Shown one piece after another: positions 8,982 to 18,373 of a stretch of 64,000 nucleotides of DNA. The notes under the pieces were generated by a model. That model was not told the DNA's origin, did no database searches, and saw only the letters and a program-made list of their open reading frames with translations. A program made the translations under genes and the position numbers. How positions within the stretch are numbered: position 1 is the stretch's first letter; every line of letters starts with the position of its first letter. The DNA comes from Liquorilactobacillus vini DSM 20605 (GTDB lineage Bacteria > Bacillota > Bacilli > Lactobacillales > Lactobacillaceae): NCBI RefSeq assembly GCF_000255495.1, contig NZ_AHYZ01000100.1:1-64000 (forward strand). The letters are read 5' to 3'.

Positions 8982-9710
8982 ATGAAAGATCTAATCGTAG
9001 TTAAAATTGGCGGCCGAGCCACTGAACAATTACAGACTGATTTTTTTCAGCAATTAGCTGATTGGCAACAAGTTGGGAATCAAGTTTTGATCATTCACGG
9101 TGGTGGCCGTGAAATTACCGCTTTAAGTCAGCAGCTGCACGTCCCCGCTAAAAAAGAAAATGGCATCCGCATAACTGATTTGACCACACTTGAATTGACA
9201 AAAATGGTTCTACTTGGGGAAACTCAACCGCAATTATTGACGCAATTATTTAAACACCACTTACCGGCAATTGGTTTAAACGCTGCTGATCACCATTTAA
9301 TCGTGGGCAAATTGCTTGATTTTGAAAAATACAGTTATGTTGGAGAAATCACTGCCGTTAATGAAGAATTTTTAGCACCACTCTTAGCAACACAAATTGG
9401 GGTATTAGCTCCATTAGCTTTAACTGAGCATGAATGGCTGAATGTCAATGCTGACAGTGCGGCTGCCGCCATTGCCAGTTTGTTGCAAGCTCAGGAACTC
9501 TACTTACTGACTGATGTACCGGGAGTTTTAAAAGCCAATCAAGTCTTACCAACTTTGAATATTGCTCAAGCTCAAAGATTAAAAGCTGCTAAAATCATTA
9601 CTACTGGCATGCAGCCCAAAATTTCAGCGGCCTTTCAAGCTGCCAATGCTGGTGTCAAACATGTTCGAATCACTAATCAATTATCAGCAACTGGAACAAT
9701 GATCATTTAA
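8982..9710 (+). CDS. argB: Acetylglutamate kinase
   Basis: Phosphorylates N-acetylglutamate, the committed step. 242 residues, on the short side because it lacks the N-terminal helix found in arginine-inhibited hexameric forms. KIGGRA (residues 6-11) and HGGGREI (37-43) form the phosphate-binding glycine loops; NVNADSAAAAIA is the substrate region; ITTGMQPKI near the C-terminus carries the ATP-site lysine. The missing N-terminal helix suggests arginine control is mainly by the ARG box (inference). The start has AAGGAG just upstream. Confidence 0.95.
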   Translation: MKDLIVVKIGGRATEQLQTDFFQQLADWQQVGNQVLIIHGGGREITALSQQLHVPAKKENGIRITDLTTLELTKMVLLGETQPQLLTQLFKHHLPAIGLNAADHHLIVGKLLDFEKYSYVGEITAVNEEFLAPLLATQIGVLAPLALTEHEWLNVNADSAAAAIASLLQAQELYLLTDVPGVLKANQVLPTLNIAQAQRLKAAKIITTGMQPKISAAFQAANAGVKHVRITNQLSATGTMII

Positions 9711-9731
9711 TCTAGAAAGGAGATTTTCAAA

Positions 9732-10883
9732 ATGACGGCACTCTTCCCAAACTATCAAAGATTTAATTTTGAAATTATCAGTGGACAAGGAGTAACTCTG
9801 ACTGACGAAACTGGAAAAAAATACTTAGATTTAACAAGTGGCATCGGCGTTTGCAATTTAGGCTATAACCATCCCATAATTAAACAAGCTGTTCAAAAGC
9901 AACTTGATCTGGTCTGGCATACTTCCAATCTTTATCAAAGCTCACTGCAAGAAAAAGTTGCTACGGCCTTAATTCAAGGCACTGATAAGAAAGTATTCTT
10001 CTGCAACTCTGGGACTGAAGCCAATGAAGCTGCACTTAAACTGGCTCGAAAAGCCACCGGCAAAACTAAAATTCTAGCTTTTGACCATTCATTCCATGGT
10101 CGGACTTATGGAGCACTTTCTGCAACTGACAATTCAGCTATTAAAGCTGGCTTCGGCCCCTTGGTCCCAGATTTCGAATTTGCAAAATATAATGATTTTG
10201 CTTCATTAAATGCAATTACAACTGATTTGGCAGCAGTCATTTTAGAAGTTATCCAAGGTGAAGGCGGGTTAGTGGCTGCTGACGGTAAATGGCTTAAAGC
10301 TGTTGAAAAGAAATGCCATGAAAATGGAGTTTTACTGATTATCGATGAAGTTCAAACTGGAATGGGCCGGACTGGCAAATTGTTTTCTTACCAATTATTT
10401 GATCTTGATCCAGATATTATGACTTTAGCCAAGGGGTTAGCGAATGGTATTCCAGTTGGAGCAATGATTGGCAAAGAAAAACTGGCAGCTGCTTTTGGTC
10501 CCGGCAGCCATGGTTCAACCTTTGGCGGCAATCCTTTAGCGATGGCTTCAGCCGCTGAAGTTTTGCAAATCATGGACCAAAAGTTTTTAGACAATGTCAC
10601 CCAAAAAGCTGACTTTTGTTGGTATTACCTGCAAAAAGAAATTGCTGTCCTGCCGATGGTCGAAGCAATCACTGGTCATGGATTAATGATTGGCATTCAT
10701 CTTGATCCAAAAATTCCGGTTGGCCAAGTAATTGCTCAACTTCAGCAAGCAGGGGTCTTGACGCTCTCATCACGCGGAAATACACTCCGGCTCTTGCCAC
10801 CATTAGTTATTACTGGTTCAGAGATCATGACTGGCATCAATCAAATAAAACAAGTTCTCGAACAAATGACCGTTTTGAAATAG
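9732..10883 (+). CDS. argD: Acetylornithine aminotransferase
   Basis: PLP enzyme converting N-acetylglutamate semialdehyde to N-acetylornithine with glutamate. 383 residues. [17 protein letters not shown] is the phosphate-binding region, FHGRTYGAL follows, [13 protein letters not shown] contains the cofactor aspartate and TLAKGLANG the Schiff-base lysine (near residue 234). Class III fold, normal length. The ribosome site AAGGAG is ten bases before the ATG. It differs clearly from the class III enzyme at 62.5 kb, which has IADEVQTGMMRSG and no arg context. Confidence 0.95.
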   Translation: MTALFPNYQRFNFEIISGQGVTLTDETGKKYLDLTSGIGVCNLGYNHPIIKQAVQKQLDLVWHTSNLYQSSLQEKVATALIQGTDKKVFFCNSGTEANEAALKLARKATGKTKILAFDHSFHGRTYGALSATDNSAIKAGFGPLVPDFEFAKYNDFASLNAITTDLAAVILEVIQGEGGLVAADGKWLKAVEKKCHENGVLLIIDEVQTGMGRTGKLFSYQLFDLDPDIMTLAKGLANGIPVGAMIGKEKLAAAFGPGSHGSTFGGNPLAMASAAEVLQIMDQKFLDNVTQKADFCWYYLQKEIAVLPMVEAITGHGLMIGIHLDPKIPVGQVIAQLQQAGVLTLSSRGNTLRLLPPLVITGSEIMTGINQIKQVLEQMTVLK

Positions 10884-10893
10884 GAGGCAGCAA

Positions 10894-11913
10894 ATGAATC
10901 ATTTTTATGGCAAATCTTTTTTACAGGAAAGCAAATTTAGCGCTACTGAATTGAATTATCTGATAGATTTTGCAATCCATTTAAAAGCACTCAAGCAAAA
11001 ACATCTTCCGCATCATTATCTTGAAGGTAAAAACATTGCCTTGCTCTTTGAAAAATCTTCGACCCGGACCAGGTCAGCTTTCACTGTCGCCGCTGTTGAC
11101 CTAGGTGCTCATCCCGAATTTCTCGGTAAAGCTGATATTCAACTAGGCAGCAAAGAATCAGTCGCTGATACCGCAAAAATCCTTGGCAGCATGTTCGACG
11201 GCATTGAGTTCCGTGGGTTTAAGCAAGCAAATGTTGAAGCTTTAGCTAAATACAGTGGTGTTCCGGTTTGGAATGGTTTAACTGATAAATGGCATCCGAC
11301 ACAAATGATTGCTGATTTCATGACACTAAAAGAACACTTTGGCAAATTAAAGGGGCTGACCTTGGCTTACGTTGGTGATGGCCGCAATAATGTTGCCAAT
11401 AGTTTACTAGTCACCGGGGCAATTCTTGGCGTTAACGTGCAAATTGGTGCACCGGCTGATTTGCAGCCAGCAAAAGATGTAATTGCACTCGCCCAACAAG
11501 CGGCGCAACAAAGCGGCGCCCAATTGTTAATTACCACTAATCCACAAGCAGCTGTTACTAGTGCAGACGCTATTTATACTGATGTTTGGGTTTCAATGGG
11601 TGAAAAAGTTGATTATCATCAACGAATCGATGCACTTTTGCCTTACCAGATTAATCAACAGTTACTAGCGGCGACTGGCAAGGAAGGAACCGTCGTTTTA
11701 CATTGTTTACCAGCGTTTCATAATCTACAAACCAGTGTGGGCAAACAATTTATGGCAGATTATGAATTAAGTGCACTGGAAATTACTGATGAAGTCTTTC
11801 AAAGCTCGCGATCCCTGGTTTTCCAGGAAGGAGCCAACCGAATGCCGGCGATCAAAGCAATTATGGCAGCAACTCTGGGAAATTTGTTCATCCCTGATGC
11901 ATTATTTAAATAG
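10894..11913 (+). CDS. argF: Ornithine carbamoyltransferase
   Basis: Makes citrulline from ornithine and carbamoyl phosphate. 339 residues. SSTRTRSAF binds carbamoyl phosphate, WHPTQMIAD is the second conserved loop, [12 protein letters not shown] the ornithine region and HCLPAFH the C-terminal active-site motif. The position at the end of argCJBD and ARG-box control argue for an anabolic ArgF, not ArcB of the deiminase pathway. argG, argH and carAB are not in this window. The ATG follows TAGGAGGCAGCAA, coupled to the argD stop. Confidence 0.95.
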   Translation: MNHFYGKSFLQESKFSATELNYLIDFAIHLKALKQKHLPHHYLEGKNIALLFEKSSTRTRSAFTVAAVDLGAHPEFLGKADIQLGSKESVADTAKILGSMFDGIEFRGFKQANVEALAKYSGVPVWNGLTDKWHPTQMIADFMTLKEHFGKLKGLTLAYVGDGRNNVANSLLVTGAILGVNVQIGAPADLQPAKDVIALAQQAAQQSGAQLLITTNPQAAVTSADAIYTDVWVSMGEKVDYHQRIDALLPYQINQQLLAATGKEGTVVLHCLPAFHNLQTSVGKQFMADYELSALEITDEVFQSSRSLVFQEGANRMPAIKAIMAATLGNLFIPDALFK

Positions 11914-11916
11914 CCT

Positions 11917-11951
11917 AAAAACCAGCTCTGCAGATTCAGAGCTGGTTTTTT
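11917..11951 (+). terminator. Terminator of the arg operon
   Basis: AAAAACCAGCTCTG (11917-11930) pairs perfectly with CAGAGCTGGTTTTT (11937-11950). The symmetrical A and T runs could also stop the converging exporter gene. Confidence 0.92.
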
Positions 11952-11965
11952 GATTAAAATCGAGT

Positions 11966-13357
11966 TTAATTTTTAACTGATTGTTTCCAATGTTGAATCA
12001 TTAACACTGCAATCACATTGAAGCAGCTTAAGCCGACCAACACTAAAAAATCTCGCTGACTACCAGTTTGGGTAGCTATAGCTAAGCTTTGTGGCTGCAA
12101 TTCTTGATCAGCAATCACAGCTGCTAAAACGCCGGTTCCCATTGACCCTGCATATTGCTGTAACGTATTGAATAGTGAATTCAAATCTGGTTTGTGTTCA
12201 CTGGTCACTTGTTTACTGGCATCCGACAGCAAATTGCCAAACCCAAGATTAAAGCCGACACGCAAAAATACATAGATTACTGTAATTAGAACAACAGTTA
12301 AATCATCAGTTAAAATATAAAATAGCCAAGTTCCGAGCAGTAAGCTTAAATTTGACAACAAAACTGGCAAGAAAAAGCCTTTACGATCATAGAGCCGTCC
12401 CGCCAACGGAGCAACTATTGCCCCGAGTAACGAACCAGGCAATAGAATTAAACCAGCTACCATTGAAGTAGTTTTCAAAGTATTCTGCGCTAAAACCGGA
12501 ATTACAAAAGAAATTCCAATATTTGTAAACTGTAAGAAAAAATATACTAATGAACTCAGTAGAATCGTACGGTCTTTCAAAATGCTTAAATTTAAAAGAT
12601 TGAACTGTCCGTGTTGATTTAAAACAATTAAAATACCAATCAGCACCAGGCCAATCAATAATATTGTAATAAATCGCCAACTAGCAATTCCACTTTGCCC
12701 CGCTTGATTAACGGCAAGCGATAAAGCCACCAAAATTCCCGCCAGTAAAGTAAATCCCCTAAAATCAAAGCGTTTTGTTTGTTGTTTAAAGGGCAATTCA
12801 ATCGTTCGATAACCGCTATACATAATAATGATAATCAATGGCAAGGCGACCCAGAAGATACTGTGCCAAGAATAAAAATTATTTAATGTTCCGCCATAAG
12901 TTGGTCCTAAAGCAGGAGCAAAAGAAATAATCATGCTGGCAAAACCAGTATAAAATCCTAAATGCTGGGTTGGAACTAATGAAAAAATTAAATGAAACAA
13001 CAATGGAGTTGAAATTCCGGTTGAAATTGCTTGTAAAGCACGGCCAAACATTAATACTCCAAAAGAATCTGCCAACCCGCAAATAATTGTACCTGTTAAA
13101 CAGCAACTAATTGCAAATAAAAATAGCTTTTTAGCTGGAAAACGTTTCAATAAATACGATGTAGTACTCATGGTGATCGTCACTAGCAACAAATAACCCG
13201 TTGTAACCCATTGCACCGTCCCTAATGAAACACCAAGTTCTTTGATCAACGTGGGGAAGGTGACATTCATTGATGTTTCGATTAAAATACCCATAAAGGA
13301 TAATAAACTCGCTGAAAGAATGGCGATTTTATTCTGGAAAGATAAGTTTGACGACAT
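11966..13357 (-). CDS. DHA2-type MFS multidrug exporter
   Basis: Proton-driven exporter with about 14 predicted membrane helices, 463 residues, EmrB/QacA family size. TM1 reads FMGILIETSMNVTFPTL, followed by VQWVTTGYLLLV (motif B region) and a loop ending in FGRALQAIS; the antiporter motif C appears as ALGPTYGG near residue 156. The start ATG at 13357 has GGAG eight bases upstream. A palindromic operator and a MarR gene lie immediately upstream on the other strand, so drug-sensed derepression is likely. The substrate is not predictable. Confidence 0.87.
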   Translation of the reverse strand: MSSNLSFQNKIAILSASLLSFMGILIETSMNVTFPTLIKELGVSLGTVQWVTTGYLLLVTITMSTTSYLLKRFPAKKLFLFAISCCLTGTIICGLADSFGVLMFGRALQAISTGISTPLLFHLIFSLVPTQHLGFYTGFASMIISFAPALGPTYGGTLNNFYSWHSIFWVALPLIIIIMYSGYRTIELPFKQQTKRFDFRGFTLLAGILVALSLAVNQAGQSGIASWRFITILLIGLVLIGILIVLNQHGQFNLLNLSILKDRTILLSSLVYFFLQFTNIGISFVIPVLAQNTLKTTSMVAGLILLPGSLLGAIVAPLAGRLYDRKGFFLPVLLSNLSLLLGTWLFYILTDDLTVVLITVIYVFLRVGFNLGFGNLLSDASKQVTSEHKPDLNSLFNTLQQYAGSMGTGVLAAVIADQELQPQSLAIATQTGSQRDFLVLVGLSCFNVIAVLMIQHWKQSVKN

Positions 13358-13378
13358 TTTATAAACTCCAATCTAATT

Positions 13379-13394
13379 AGTTTCCACGGAAACT
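13379..13394. promoter_or_regulatory. Palindromic operator shared by MFS exporter and MarR gene
   Basis: AGTTTCC-AC-GGAAACT, perfect 7-bp arms, midway in the gap between the divergent genes. A minus-strand TTGACC lies on its right side, so the site falls between -35 and -10 of the exporter promoter, where a MarR dimer would repress. Confidence 0.7.
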
Positions 13395-13444
13395 TTATGG
13401 TCAAATTGTATCACGCTAATTACAAATGCCAAAGGAGAATGACT

Positions 13445-13921
13445 TTGCAAACCACTAAACTAATCAATCAAATAATTGAAGCCTACAGTCGATTGTTGAT
13501 GATGGATAATCAAGATGATCAAGAAAAGACTTGGCTCAATCAACAGACACATTTTGCTGTTGGCTTGTCAACTTTGCAATTTCAAATACTATCATTTTTA
13601 AAGCACCAGCCACATTCAAATGCCAAACAAATTGCCCAGCAATTAGCTATTTTGCCAGGCACACTTTCCAAAAGTCTACACATTCTCACCAAAAAAGCAC
13701 TGACAGATTTTCAAGTCGATCAAACTGATCAACGAAAAAAATATTATTGGCTAACTGCCGCTGGATTAGAAGTTGCTCAAGCCCACGATCAGTTGGCTAT
13801 TATGAAAAAAAGTCATTTAAAAAAATATCTTGATCAGTTTAGTCAAACTGAATTAACTGTCATTATGCATTTTTTGCATGAATTGATTAAAGCTGAAAAA
13901 ACAACTAATTATTCAAACTAA
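13445..13921 (+). CDS. MarR family regulator
   Basis: Winged-helix repressor of about 158 residues. The recognition region is NAKQIAQQLAILPGTLSKSLHILTKKALTDF and the wing DQTDQRKKYYWLTAAG, classic MarR. The start is the TTG at 13445, seven bases after AAAGGAG; the ATG at 13439 is only one base from that site. It diverges from the DHA2 exporter and most likely controls it and itself through the 13379 palindrome. Confidence 0.85.
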   Translation: MQTTKLINQIIEAYSRLLMMDNQDDQEKTWLNQQTHFAVGLSTLQFQILSFLKHQPHSNAKQIAQQLAILPGTLSKSLHILTKKALTDFQVDQTDQRKKYYWLTAAGLEVAQAHDQLAIMKKSHLKKYLDQFSQTELTVIMHFLHELIKAEKTTNYSN

Positions 13922-14246
13922 AGCAACTGATTATAAGCCAAAATTTTTGGTTGAAGCAGCTTTTTGGCTCGCTGATTTTCCATCCAATCATCTCCTCGCC
14001 GGTGACAATCTGACTAGAGCCAAAAAAATAACATCTGAAATTCATCTTTCAGCTTTTTAGCCAAAAGACTTTTTCAGACGTCATTTTTTAACAAACGTCA
14101 TCGCATTTAAATTATTTAGCGTAATTAGTTAGCTATTCAATAACAGATAATTCTCATGAACAACTAGTTATCTCACTTTAAATCTAAGCTGTCAATTAAC
14201 TTATTATTAATTTCTCGTTTACAAACTATTGGCCGACGACTTTGAT
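13922..14246. other. Intergenic region after MarR gene
   Basis: It holds a weak terminator-like hairpin CTGAAA-TTCATC-TTTCAG followed by CTTTTT at 14035-14057 and a second pair GACGT/ACGTC near 14080-14100. No gene was seen. The converging permease has no obvious strong terminator here. Confidence 0.5.
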
Positions 14247-15671
14247 TTAATAAAAACCACAAACTTTCATCCACAAGCTGCCTAAAATCAACCAGCTAAT
14301 AATATAGAAAATACCTAAGATTCCGTTCAAACGCCACCAATCTAATTGGGAAACATATCCTGAAGAAAATAAGATTGGAGCTGGGCCGTCACTATAATTA
14401 GTCGTTGAAGCAAACAAGTTACCAAAGAAGCCCAGCAATAAAGCAGCTAAAATCGGTGGAACTCCAGCAGCAATCGCGACACCTAACAAAGCCGTATACA
14501 TAGCACTGACGTGTGCCGTTGCGCTGGCAAACAAATAATGTGAATAAAAGTAAAATAAGATCAAAATAACTAAGACAATTGGCCAGCTTAAGCCATGCAA
14601 ATCACGCGAAATAAACTTGCTCAACCAAGGAATAAAGCCTAACTCATTCAACTCATTGGCCATCATTACTAAGATTGAAAACCAAGTTAAAGTATTCCAA
14701 GCGCCTTTTTCTTGTAAAATATCATTCCAATTTAAAACTCCTGTTAATAATAATAAGGCTAAAGCAATGAAAGCTGTCAAAGTTGCGTCGATTTGGAAAG
14801 TACTTCCCAAGACTCATAAAATCAACGCCAATCCAAAAATCACTGCCATCCATTTTTCAGCCGGCTTCATTACCCCCATTTTGTTTAGCTGTTCTTTCGA
14901 CCAAGTGGCAGCATTCGGGGTTTCTTTAATTTCTGGCGGATACATTTTATAAATCAAAAAGGGCACAACGATCAAGGAAAAAATCCCTGGAACTAAAGCT
15001 GCTATGAACCAATCCATCCAAGTCAAATTAACATGGACGCTCTTAGCTAACGATTGAGCTAACGGATTCGCCGCCATGGCTGTCATAAACATTGCTGAAG
15101 TGATTGTATTGCCATGAAATTCACCAAAAGTTAAAAAGGAACCAATCTTTCGGGCAGTATGGTCTTCAGGTGTTGATCCAAATGAATGCGATAAAGAATT
15201 AATAATTGGAAACATAATTCCACCGGCACGAGCTGTATTGCTTGGTGTTGCCGGAGCCAAGATTAAATCAACACCAATCAAAGAATACATTAAACCTAAA
15301 GTTTTCTTGCCGAAGATTTTAACAAACACCAAGGCAATTCTTTTTCCCAGACCAGTCTTAATGAACCCGCGCGATATGAAAAACGCCATGACGATCAACC
15401 AAATACTACTATTACCAAAACCAGCAACTGCATCATCAATTTTAACCTCGCCAGTCATGACCGTAATTGCAAAACCAACGATGGCAACTGCACCAATTGG
15501 CAAAGGCTTAGTCACACAGCCAATAATTGTTGCAACAAAAATAGCTAGCATTCGCCAAGCAGCTAAATCAACCCCAACTGGTCGAATCGGAGCTAAGAGC
15601 CATAAAATTAAACCAACAGCAACAGGGAAAATAAACTTTTTGTAATTAATCTTTTCTAGCAAATCTTCCAC
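14247..15671 (-). pseudogene. DASS-type malate/anion permease interrupted by one in-frame TGA
   Basis: Divalent anion:sodium symporter-family permease, the likely malate importer of the malolactic operon. Residues 1-285 read from GTG 15671 to a TGA at 14814-14816; the same frame continues with V-L-G-S-T-F-Q-I-D to 14247, giving about 474 residues in total. The stop replaces a Trp expected in the family (ALIL-W-VLGS), so TGG to TGA is the simplest change. The two transport signatures are present on both sides: ATPSNTARAGGI in the first half and ASTTNYSDGPAPI in the second. The start is six bases after the mleS stop with AAGGGG upstream. It could be inactivated, assembled from two halves, or a base-call error. 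Confidence 0.87.
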
Positions 15672-15677
15672 TTCCCC

Positions 15678-17300
15678 TTAGTATTCCGGCTGCCACTTGT
15701 TAGCTTCGATCGCTTTTGCAACAGATGTTATTTTTTCACGATTTAAATGTTGATCAACGGCACTTTGCGCTACAGCTTGAGCGACAGTCGTTGAGAACTG
15801 ATCGAGTTTTGAAACTGGTGGCAAAACTGCTGCCCCTGGTTGAGTTGGATCAACAATCCCGCCAAGTGAATGGGCTGCAGCAGAAATCATTTCATCATTT
15901 AGGACTCTAGCAGTCGAAGCAATTACTCCTAAGCCTAACCCTGGATAAACTAAAGCATTATTTGCTTGACCAATTTGGTAAACAACCCCGTTATATTCAA
16001 CATCTGGGGCAGGGATTCCAGTTGCAACCAGTGCCCGTCCAGCTGTCCATTCAATCAAGTCTTTTGCCTTAGCCTCTGCTAATTTAGTAGGATTTGATAA
16101 TGGGAAAATAATTGGTCGCTCGGTATGTGCTGCCATTTCCTTAACAACTTCTTCAGTAAATGTCCCCGGCTGCGTGGAAGTTCCAACCATAATTGATGGA
16201 TGAACCTCCCTAACAACTGCCATTAAGTTCGTTAATTCGGTTGGATGTGAGAATTCACTCCGCGACCGGGCAAATGGCTTCTGCTCTGGGGTCAAAGTTG
16301 GATCATCATCAAACAATAATCCTTGCTTATCAACCAGATAAAAATGCTTCTTAGCTTCTTGCGGACTCAAACCTTGCTGCAAAAACTCATCATAAATTCG
16401 CTTGGTAATTCCAGCACCAGCCGTTCCGGCACCGAAACACAGATATCTTTGATCAGTCATTTTTTGCTTAGAAATATTTAATGCTCCTAAAATTCCAGCT
16501 AAAACAATAATCCCGGTACCTTGGATATCATCATTGAAAGTCGTAACTTGGTCTTTATATTTATTCAATAAGTTAGCTGCATTGTCGCGGCCAAAGTCTT
16601 CAAAATGTAAGTAAAGATTGGGAAACAATTTTTCTGCAGCTTGTACAAATTGATCAACGAATTTGTAATAACGATCACCTTTGATTCGCGAGTGCCGATT
16701 GCCTAAGTACAATGGATCATTTAATAAGCGTTGGTTATTAGTTCCAACATCCAACACAACTGGCAAAACTTGACTTGGATCAATTCCCGCGGCGGCTGTA
16801 TAAACCATTAATTTCCCAACTGCTATATCTACGCCATTTGTGCCCCAGTCACCGATTCCTAAAATTCCTTCCGCATCAGTAACAACGATCAAACGAATTT
16901 GACGATCACCAGCACCATTTTTCAAAGCACTTTCAACTGAAGTTGGGTCATCAATGGATAAGAAAACTGCATTTTGTGGTTGAACGAATAGCTCACTATA
17001 GTTTTCAATCGTATCAGCAATTGTTGGGTCATACACAATCGGCATAAATTCCACGATATGTTGACTGAACAATTTATAAAAAAGCACTCGATTTTCATTA
17101 AAAATCTGCATTAAAAACAAGCGTTTAGCTAAAGCTGTTGGTTTATTTTCAAATTGAGCGTACGTTTGCTTGACTTGTTCTTCAATTGATTGTATATAAG
17201 GTGGTAACAATCCTTCTAAACCTAACTGCTTTCTTTCTGCCAGGGAAAAAGCCGTTCCCTTATTTTTAAAGGGATCATTAATAATTTTCAATCCATTCAT
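15678..17300 (-). CDS. mleS: Malolactic enzyme (NAD/Mn-dependent)
   Basis: Decarboxylates L-malate directly to L-lactate and CO2, raising pH and generating proton motive force with the permease. 540 residues; the family is near 541. Conserved stretches: [76 protein letters not shown] and the C-terminus WQPEY, which match malolactic rather than malic enzymes. The start ATG at 17300 has AAGAAGG upstream. It is first in a two-gene unit with the damaged permease and divergent from mleR. A plain malic enzyme is the alternative but the C-terminal and N-terminal signatures favour MleS. Confidence 0.92.
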   Translation of the reverse strand: MNGLKIINDPFKNKGTAFSLAERKQLGLEGLLPPYIQSIEEQVKQTYAQFENKPTALAKRLFLMQIFNENRVLFYKLFSQHIVEFMPIVYDPTIADTIENYSELFVQPQNAVFLSIDDPTSVESALKNGAGDRQIRLIVVTDAEGILGIGDWGTNGVDIAVGKLMVYTAAAGIDPSQVLPVVLDVGTNNQRLLNDPLYLGNRHSRIKGDRYYKFVDQFVQAAEKLFPNLYLHFEDFGRDNAANLLNKYKDQVTTFNDDIQGTGIIVLAGILGALNISKQKMTDQRYLCFGAGTAGAGITKRIYDEFLQQGLSPQEAKKHFYLVDKQGLLFDDDPTLTPEQKPFARSRSEFSHPTELTNLMAVVREVHPSIMVGTSTQPGTFTEEVVKEMAAHTERPIIFPLSNPTKLAEAKAKDLIEWTAGRALVATGIPAPDVEYNGVVYQIGQANNALVYPGLGLGVIASTARVLNDEMISAAAHSLGGIVDPTQPGAAVLPPVSKLDQFSTTVAQAVAQSAVDQHLNREKITSVAKAIEANKWQPEY

Positions 17301-17326
17301 AAAAAAACCTTCTTTGTATTAAGATA

Positions 17327-17346
17327 TTTCCATCTTAAATTGGAAA
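17327..17346. promoter_or_regulatory. Inverted repeat at mleS promoter
   Basis: TTTCCA-N8-TGGAAA, about 30-45 bp before the mleS start and overlapping its likely -10 (TAAGAT, with TTGACT upstream on the minus strand). A plausible MleR contact site. Confidence 0.5.
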
Positions 17347-17381
17347 AAGTTTTATAGTCAAAGCTGTACACTCTAATAAGA

Positions 17382-17408
17382 AACATTTATAATTAAATTA
17401 TAAATGTT
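17382..17408. promoter_or_regulatory. 27-bp perfect palindrome, likely MleR operator
   Basis: Arms AACATTTATAATT and AATTATAAATGTT around one A. It contains an ATTTATAATTAAAT-like LysR box (T-N11-A) and lies just before mleR, about 80-110 bp upstream of mleS, the usual place for a LysR recognition site. Confidence 0.75.
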
Positions 17409-17436
17409 GATTTTTAGCCAAGGAGAATCTGTGATT

Positions 17437-18339
17437 ATGAACACCCGTGATCTTGAATATTTTATAAAACTAACAGAATTAAAAAATTTTTCGAAAGTTG
17501 CTCATGAATTCAAAGTTAGCCAACCGACAATTACTTTTGCTTTGCGAAGACTGGAAGAAGAATTAAATGCCAAATTAATTATTCGTTTTCGCGCGCAAAA
17601 ACAGTTGATTATTACTGATAGCGGGCAACAATTAATTAAACATGCCAAAAATATTTTGCAAAATTACGCTTTATTAAAAAAGGAAATCACGCAAGCCCAT
17701 TTACAAAAACTTAATTTAGGCTTACCACCAATCATTGAAAATAGATATTTTCCTTTGATTGCTAAGAATCTAAAACAAGATCATTTATTAAATAAAATTG
17801 AAACTCGTGAATATGGATCCAAAACCACCCTGCAGGCGCTTCAAAATGGATCGATTGATCTCGCATTACTTGCCTCGATTGATCCGCTAAGTGACCCCAA
17901 TATTCAAACGCAAGAATTCGATCGCCAGCCATTTGCCATCTTTGTCTCAGCTAATCATGCTTTAGCTCAAAAAAAAGAGGCCTATTTTAAAGACCTCAAG
18001 AATGAAGATTTTGTTTTATTTAAAGACGGCTTCATTCACAATCAAGCATTTAGTTTGTTAGCAAGCCGTAATCATTTCCGTCCCAAAGTTATTTTTCGCT
18101 CAAATGGCACTCACAGTTTAATGAATTTGATTGCGAAAGGCATCGGGATTGGCTTCTTGACAGCAGTTGTTGACCCACCGGAAAACATTGTTAAAGTAAA
18201 TCTCTTAGATAAAGACGTTCCACACTTTGTAACTAGTATTGCTTATCGCCGGTCACATATTTTCAATCCTTTGCAAGAAAAGATTTTAAACAGCATCCAA
18301 GCTTCACTTTTTAGCGAATCATCTTCAGCCAAGTCATAA
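17437..18339 (+). CDS. mleR: LysR-type activator of malolactic fermentation
   Basis: LysR regulator, 300 residues from the ATG at 17437 (MNTRDLEYF, matching known MleR N-termini). AAGGAG is 11 bases upstream; a GTG at 17431 is possible. The winged helix is residues 1-60 (FSKVAHEFKVSQPTITFALRRLEEEL), followed by a periplasmic-binding-like effector domain that probably senses malate. It diverges from mleS, with two inverted repeats between them. An ATG at 17404 lies inside the operator and is not the start. Confidence 0.9.
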   Translation: MNTRDLEYFIKLTELKNFSKVAHEFKVSQPTITFALRRLEEELNAKLIIRFRAQKQLIITDSGQQLIKHAKNILQNYALLKKEITQAHLQKLNLGLPPIIENRYFPLIAKNLKQDHLLNKIETREYGSKTTLQALQNGSIDLALLASIDPLSDPNIQTQEFDRQPFAIFVSANHALAQKKEAYFKDLKNEDFVLFKDGFIHNQAFSLLASRNHFRPKVIFRSNGTHSLMNLIAKGIGIGFLTAVVDPPENIVKVNLLDKDVPHFVTSIAYRRSHIFNPLQEKILNSIQASLFSESSSAKS

Positions 18340-18346
18340 GGACTTT

Positions 18347-18373
18347 AAAGGCAGTTTTTAAGCTGCCTTTTTT
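18347..18373. terminator. Terminator shared by mleR and converging MFS gene
   Basis: AAAGGCAG (18347-18354) pairs with CTGCCTTT (18363-18370), then TTTT. It overlaps the last codons of the minus-strand exporter, an economical convergent arrangement. Confidence 0.85.
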
